A stretch of DNA of 64,000 bases, from positions 1 through 64,000 of the forward strand of contig JAFSTE010000011.1 in NCBI GenBank assembly GCA_017450645.1, read 5' to 3'. Position numbers and translations under genes: made by a program. The DNA is from Eubacterium sp. (GTDB lineage: Bacteria > Bacillota > Clostridia > Oscillospirales > Acutalibacteraceae). This document shows, one piece after another, positions 60,356 through 64,000 of the stretch; the stretch's first letter is position 1, and each line of letters starts with the position of its first letter. Under the pieces are notes generated by a model that was not told the DNA's origin, ran no database searches, and saw nothing but the letters and a program-made list of their open reading frames with translations.

Positions 60356-61969
60356 TTACACTCTGCAAGCAAGCTCTAAGTCGTTTAAGAATTCTTCAAT
60401 CTCGGCTTTTCTAAGCTTCATTGAAGCCATATTTACAATAACTCTTGCGGAAATCGGTAAAATCTCCTCAACAACTTCAAGTCCGTTTTCTTTAAGAGTA
60501 GAGCCCGTTTCAACAATATCAACAATACCGTCCGCAAGTCCGAGAAGCGGTGCAAGCTCAACGCTGCCCTCAATCTTAATAACTGCAACATCCATACCCT
60601 TGCTCTCGAAAAACTCTTTTGCAACCTTAGGGTATTTAGAAGCAACTACCTTGCGCTTATAGCCCGAGAAAAAGTCCTCGCCCTTAGGGCAAGCAAGGGC
60701 AAAGCGGCACTTGCCGATATTAAGGTCAATGACCTCATAAAACGACGAGCCGTGTTCAACTATAGTGTCCTTGCCTACGATACCGATATCGCACACGCCG
60801 TGCTCAACATAGGTGATTACGTCGGGTGCTTTTGACAGCACAGCCTCGTATTTATCAACGGGGAGGATTAACCTCCTGCCCTTGTTTTCAAGCTCCGAGG
60901 TGTCGAGCCCCATAGTTTTAAACAGCGCTATCGAGCTCTTTTCGAGTCTGCCCTTAGTAAGCGCAATCCTTATAGGTCTTTCGACATTTATAATCTCGCG
61001 CATAGCTTCGCAAAGAGCCGAAACCTCTACAGCAAAGCCGATAGCGGGAGCTTCCATACCGAACTCGCCGAGCAGGTTATCGTACCTGCCGCCCGAAAGC
61101 ACCGTAAGTCCCGAGCCCTCAGCGTAGCCGTGGAAAATAACGCCCGTATAGTAATTAGACCTGTTGACAAGACCGAGGTCAAGCATAATGTAGTCGCTCA
61201 GTCCCGCGTCACAAAGTCCCTCAAAAACCTCTTTAAGATAATCAAGCGCGTTGCAGGCAGCGTCGTTAGAATACAGTTTCTTAGCCTCGTCAATAACCTC
61301 AACTCCGCCGAAAAGACGCGGCAGCTTACGGATAATTCTTGTTTCCTCGCTGTCGCCGAGCGCGTCAAGCAAATCGCCGAGAGCTGCATAATTCTTACCC
61401 TCAATAAGCTTACAAATAGTCGCCTTTGTGTCGGAGTCGATATTCATATTAGAGAGGATTTCGCCGAAAAATCCGGCAGTTCCTATCTCGATTTTAAACG
61501 AATTCAAATCGCACCTCATAAGGCTTTGCGCTGCCATAGAGATAACCTCGACATCGGCTTTAATCGAGCCGTCGCCGATAAGCTCAACGCCGCTTTGGGC
61601 AATCTCGTTAGGCACGCCGTACAAATCCTTACCGCGAACAAAAACATTTTGGTTATAGTAAAGGCGTACGGGCAGGTTCTCGCCCTTAAGCCTTGTAGCT
61701 ACCATACGCGCTATAGGCATAGTGTTATCGGGACGAAGGACAGTAGTCCTGCCCTTAGAGTCCGTAAGCTTAAACATCTCGTCAGCGGATATGCCGGTAT
61801 TGTCACTCTCGAACACATCAAAGAATTCGATAGCGGGAGTAATAACCTTACGGTAATTATTCTCCTTAAACAAGTCGGCTAATATACGCTCAACCTTGCG
61901 TCTGTCGTCGCACTCCTCAAAGAGGTAATCGCGACTTCCTTCGGGTGTAATTTTGGAATATTTTTTCAT
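60356..61969 (-). CDS. hisG: Fusion of HisZ and ATP phosphoribosyltransferase HisG
   Basis: 537 aa from ATG 61969 (a GTG at 61978 is the alternative). Residues 1 to about 320 are HisZ, a catalytically silent HisRS-like subunit (GSRDYLFEECDDRRKVERIL, RPDNTMPIARMVATRL, FHGYAEGSGLTVLSGGRYDNL). From about 330 the short-form HisG begins with RIALTKGRLEKSSIALFKTMG and continues through GVCDIGIVGKDTI to the PRPP-binding DGIVDIVETGSTLKENGL. The two halves normally form a hetero-octamer; here they are covalently joined. First gene of the his run. Confidence 0.95.
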   Translation of the reverse strand: MKKYSKITPEGSRDYLFEECDDRRKVERILADLFKENNYRKVITPAIEFFDVFESDNTGISADEMFKLTDSKGRTTVLRPDNTMPIARMVATRLKGENLPVRLYYNQNVFVRGKDLYGVPNEIAQSGVELIGDGSIKADVEVISMAAQSLMRCDLNSFKIEIGTAGFFGEILSNMNIDSDTKATICKLIEGKNYAALGDLLDALGDSEETRIIRKLPRLFGGVEVIDEAKKLYSNDAACNALDYLKEVFEGLCDAGLSDYIMLDLGLVNRSNYYTGVIFHGYAEGSGLTVLSGGRYDNLLGEFGMEAPAIGFAVEVSALCEAMREIINVERPIRIALTKGRLEKSSIALFKTMGLDTSELENKGRRLILPVDKYEAVLSKAPDVITYVEHGVCDIGIVGKDTIVEHGSSFYEVIDLNIGKCRFALACPKGEDFFSGYKRKVVASKYPKVAKEFFESKGMDVAVIKIEGSVELAPLLGLADGIVDIVETGSTLKENGLEVVEEILPISARVIVNMASMKLRKAEIEEFLNDLELACRV

Positions 61970-61994
61970 AATCTTCACTCATTTCACTTTAGCG

Positions 61995-62030
61995 TGCTAA
62001 TATGCTAACACATTAAAGTGTTTTTGTCAA
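61995..62030 (-). promoter_or_regulatory. Promoter and candidate operator of the his operon
   Basis: On the minus strand a perfect TTGACA (62025-62030), a 17-bp spacer and TAGCAT (62002-62007). TGCTAA occurs twice as a direct repeat (61995-62000, 62003-62008) over the -10, and AACAC/GTGTT flank the spacer, suggesting a repressor site. No T-box or His-rich leader peptide was found. Confidence 0.6.
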
Positions 62031-62047
62031 TTATTATTTTTTATATA

Positions 62048-64000
62048 TTAAAAGAAAGAAATCTGCTTTGACTCGGGCAAATCGCCGAGAGCGCCGGCGT
62101 TTCTCAGCGCTTCTACAACGCTGTTACCTACGCCCGGCTCGTTAGCAAGGTCGTCCGATGCTACGAAGCCCTCGGGGTTACGCTCAACCGCGTCAGCGAT
62201 AGCAAGCGCAGCCTTAGCGCCGATACCGTCTATTGCAGAAAACGGAAGTCTTATCTTACCGTCCTCAATCTTATATATACGCCAGTCAGATTTATAAAGG
62301 TCAACGGGCAGAAACTCAAAGCCCCTTGCAAGCATTTCGATTACAATCTGATTAACGACATAGGTGTCCTCTTCCTTTTGCGTTATTTCGAGACCGTGGT
62401 TCTTTTTATTCTTATACTCCTCCATTTTAGCCTTAACGGCAGCCTTGCCGCCTACCGCTGCAACCGCGTCAATAGCGTCGCCGCGAACGGTGAAAAACGC
62501 GGAGTAAAAATGAATAGGATAGTAAATCTTATACCACGCGATACGAAGCGCCGCGATAACATACGCCGCTGCGTGCGCCTTGGGGAACATATACTTAATC
62601 TTATAGCACGAGTCGATATACCACTGCTCAACGCCTATGGTTTTCATCGCGTCCTCAAACGGAGGAAGTCCGCCGGGCGCCTTACCCTTACGGGTAATCT
62701 CCATAATCTGGAAGCAGTCGCTTTTTGACAGCGGCGACTCCTTACCCGTATCACGCTCGTACTTGTCAGCGACATGGATAAGGTGGGTCATAATATCGTC
62801 ACGGCAGCCGATAACATCCGAAATGGTACAGGTGCCGTTATGTATAAGCTCCTGCGCGTTGCCGAGCCATACATCAGTACCGTGCGACAAGCCCGAAATC
62901 TGCAAAAGGTCGGCAAATGTCTTAGGCTGCGCCTCGGTAAGCATACCGATAACAAAGGGCGTACCCATCTCGGGGATAGCAAGCGTACCCGTTTCGCAGT
63001 CTATATCGTCGGGGCTTACGCCGATAGGCTCGGTGGAAGTAATCAGCTGATAAAGCTTAGGGTCGGAAAGGTCAACATCCATTACGGGAATACCCGTCGA
63101 GTCCTCAAGATACTTATAGAGCGTCGGATTATCGTGACCGAGCTCGTCAAGCTTTAGGAGCGTGTCGTGAAGTGAATTTTTAAAGTCAAAATGCGTTGTG
63201 TAAGTACCCTTCTTTTCGTCGTTAGACGGGTACTGAATTGGTGTAAAGTCCTCTACCGTATACTCGTCGGGCACAACAACCATACCGCCGGGGTGCTGAC
63301 CCGTTGTACGCTTAATACCCGTACAGCCGATAGTAAGGCGGTCAATCTCCGCCTTTGATGTGGTGGCAAGAAGTCCCCTTTCCTCAAGATACTTAACAAC
63401 ATAGCCGTACGCGGTTTTGTCCGCGACTGTCGCCATAGTACCCGCTTTAAAGACATACTCCTTACCGAACAGCTCCTCGGTGTATCTGTGCGAGCGCGAC
63501 TGATATTCGCCCGAGAAATTAAGGTCGATATCGGGTTCCTTGTCGCCCTTAAAGCCGAGGAAGGTTTCAAACGGGATTTCGTGACCGTCGCGCTTCATAG
63601 GCTCACCGCACTCGGGGCAGTTCTTGGGCGGAAGGTCAAAGCCCGAGCCGTATTCGCCGTTTAGGAAGAACTCGCTGTGCTTACACTTTTTACAATAGTA
63701 GTGCGGAGCAAGGGGGTTAACCTCGGAAATACCGCCGAAATGCGCTGCAAGCGAGGAGCCGACCGAACCTCTTGAACCAACAAGATAACCGTTGCGCTCG
63801 CTCTCCTCAACAAGTCGCTTAGCGATAACATAAAGCACGCCGTAACCGTTAGAGATAATCGAGTCGAGCTCTCTTTCAAGCCTTGCCGCAACATACTCGG
63901 GAACGGGGTCGCCGTAAAGCTCCTTAGCCATACTCCAGCATTTCTGCGTCAGCTCGTCGTCCGCACCGTCGATATGTGGCGCAAACTGTCCGGGAGGAAT
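62048..64000 (-). CDS. polC: DNA polymerase III PolC, C-terminal part (gene runs past the window edge)
   Basis: The frame is open to base 64000, giving about 650 C-terminal residues of a protein usually near 1,400. It is the Gram-positive replicative polymerase. Visible: [25 protein letters not shown], a zinc-binding [10 protein letters not shown]...CPECGEP insert, [15 protein letters not shown] with catalytic Asp residues, the [23 protein letters not shown] palm/fingers segment, [12 protein letters not shown], and the C-terminal helix-hairpin-helix region. The exonuclease part lies outside the window. It ends 78 bp before the his start. Confidence 0.97.
   Translation of the reverse strand: MPPGQFAPHIDGADDELTQKCWSMAKELYGDPVPEYVAARLERELDSIISNGYGVLYVIAKRLVEESERNGYLVGSRGSVGSSLAAHFGGISEVNPLAPHYYCKKCKHSEFFLNGEYGSGFDLPPKNCPECGEPMKRDGHEIPFETFLGFKGDKEPDIDLNFSGEYQSRSHRYTEELFGKEYVFKAGTMATVADKTAYGYVVKYLEERGLLATTSKAEIDRLTIGCTGIKRTTGQHPGGMVVVPDEYTVEDFTPIQYPSNDEKKGTYTTHFDFKNSLHDTLLKLDELGHDNPTLYKYLEDSTGIPVMDVDLSDPKLYQLITSTEPIGVSPDDIDCETGTLAIPEMGTPFVIGMLTEAQPKTFADLLQISGLSHGTDVWLGNAQELIHNGTCTISDVIGCRDDIMTHLIHVADKYERDTGKESPLSKSDCFQIMEITRKGKAPGGLPPFEDAMKTIGVEQWYIDSCYKIKYMFPKAHAAAYVIAALRIAWYKIYYPIHFYSAFFTVRGDAIDAVAAVGGKAAVKAKMEEYKNKKNHGLEITQKEEDTYVVNQIVIEMLARGFEFLPVDLYKSDWRIYKIEDGKIRLPFSAIDGIGAKAALAIADAVERNPEGFVASDDLANEPGVGNSVVEALRNAGALGDLPESKQISFF

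Noticed and set aside
61970..62047. T-box or His-leader attenuator before hisZG
   Set aside because: The gap is only 78 bp, has no T-box sequence and no run of His codons; a promoter with operator-like repeats explains it better.

Overview
The window is a stretch of bacterial chromosome from an endospore-forming, low-to-moderate GC Firmicute, most likely a Clostridia member of the Ruminococcaceae/Oscillospirales group. The signs are the IspH-ribosomal protein S1 fusion followed by cytidylate kinase, PlsC and a BaiN-type flavoprotein, a Gram-positive PolC, the spoIIGA-sigE and yabP-yabQ-divIC sporulation genes, a Rel-RecJ-Dtd-HemZ block, and strong Shine-Dalgarno (SD) sites with many TTG starts. 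Nearly all genes are on the minus strand. No rRNA, tRNA, CRISPR array, prophage or transposase was seen. Family calls come from reading motifs by eye; no database search was run.

Layout. 1-2500: a small unknown protein and a secreted PPC/FN3 protein. 2500-6760: tmRNA with a duplicated 3' flank, then smpB, recR, ebfC, dnaX and the SRP RNA. 6760-10230: a DMT transporter, a membrane-anchored unknown, trmO and ylmH. 10229-21814: a nine-gene catabolic operon. 21900-26900: ispF, ispD, rqcH, a Nif3-like gene, trmK and a winged-helix-like unknown. 26900-28500: a BspA-type leucine-rich-repeat protein. 28659-35474: ispH-rpsA, plsC, cmk, baiN-like and an ABC-F ATPase. 35580-36800: manA and a DUF378 gene. 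36844-44882: sigE, spoIIGA, an RNA methyltransferase, divIC, yabQ, yabP, a coiled-coil gene and two PpiC-type foldases. 45100-50284: an O-antigen-ligase-like protein, rqcP, HU, mazG, a MOP flippase and a coiled-coil gene. 50386-61969: hemZ, an MBL hydrolase, dtd, rel, recJ and a seven-activity his block (hisE, I, A, B, D and a hisZ-hisG fusion). 62048-64000: the C-terminal part of polC, cut by the window edge.

The most notable system is 10229-21814, which reads as a complete transaldolase-type sulfoglycolysis (sulfo-TAL) operon for sulfoquinovose, the plant sulfolipid sugar. In order of transcription it has a YihQ-like GH31 glycosidase, an FSA-type transaldolase, a YihU-like sulfolactaldehyde reductase, a DUF4867-like protein, a fucose-isomerase-fold sulfoquinovose isomerase, a TauE-type exporter, a ROK regulator, a GPH-family sugar symporter and an 834-residue unknown glycosidase-like protein. 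It starts from a near-consensus sigma-A promoter whose start site lies on a 27-bp palindrome, the probable operator. The GH31 enzyme keeps the YihQ catalytic residues but has Gln where E. coli YihQ has its sulfonate-binding Arg301. The DUF4867-like and 834-residue proteins have no role known to me.

Other points of interest: terminator-like hairpins whose 3' arm is the Shine-Dalgarno site of the next gene, in two cases with a promoter -10 in the loop (spoIIGA, DUF378, yabP); a probable ATT start and a Spo0A-type promoter for spoIIGA; a duplicated tmRNA 3' end; and histidine biosynthesis apparently transcribed into recJ and the stringent-response gene rel.
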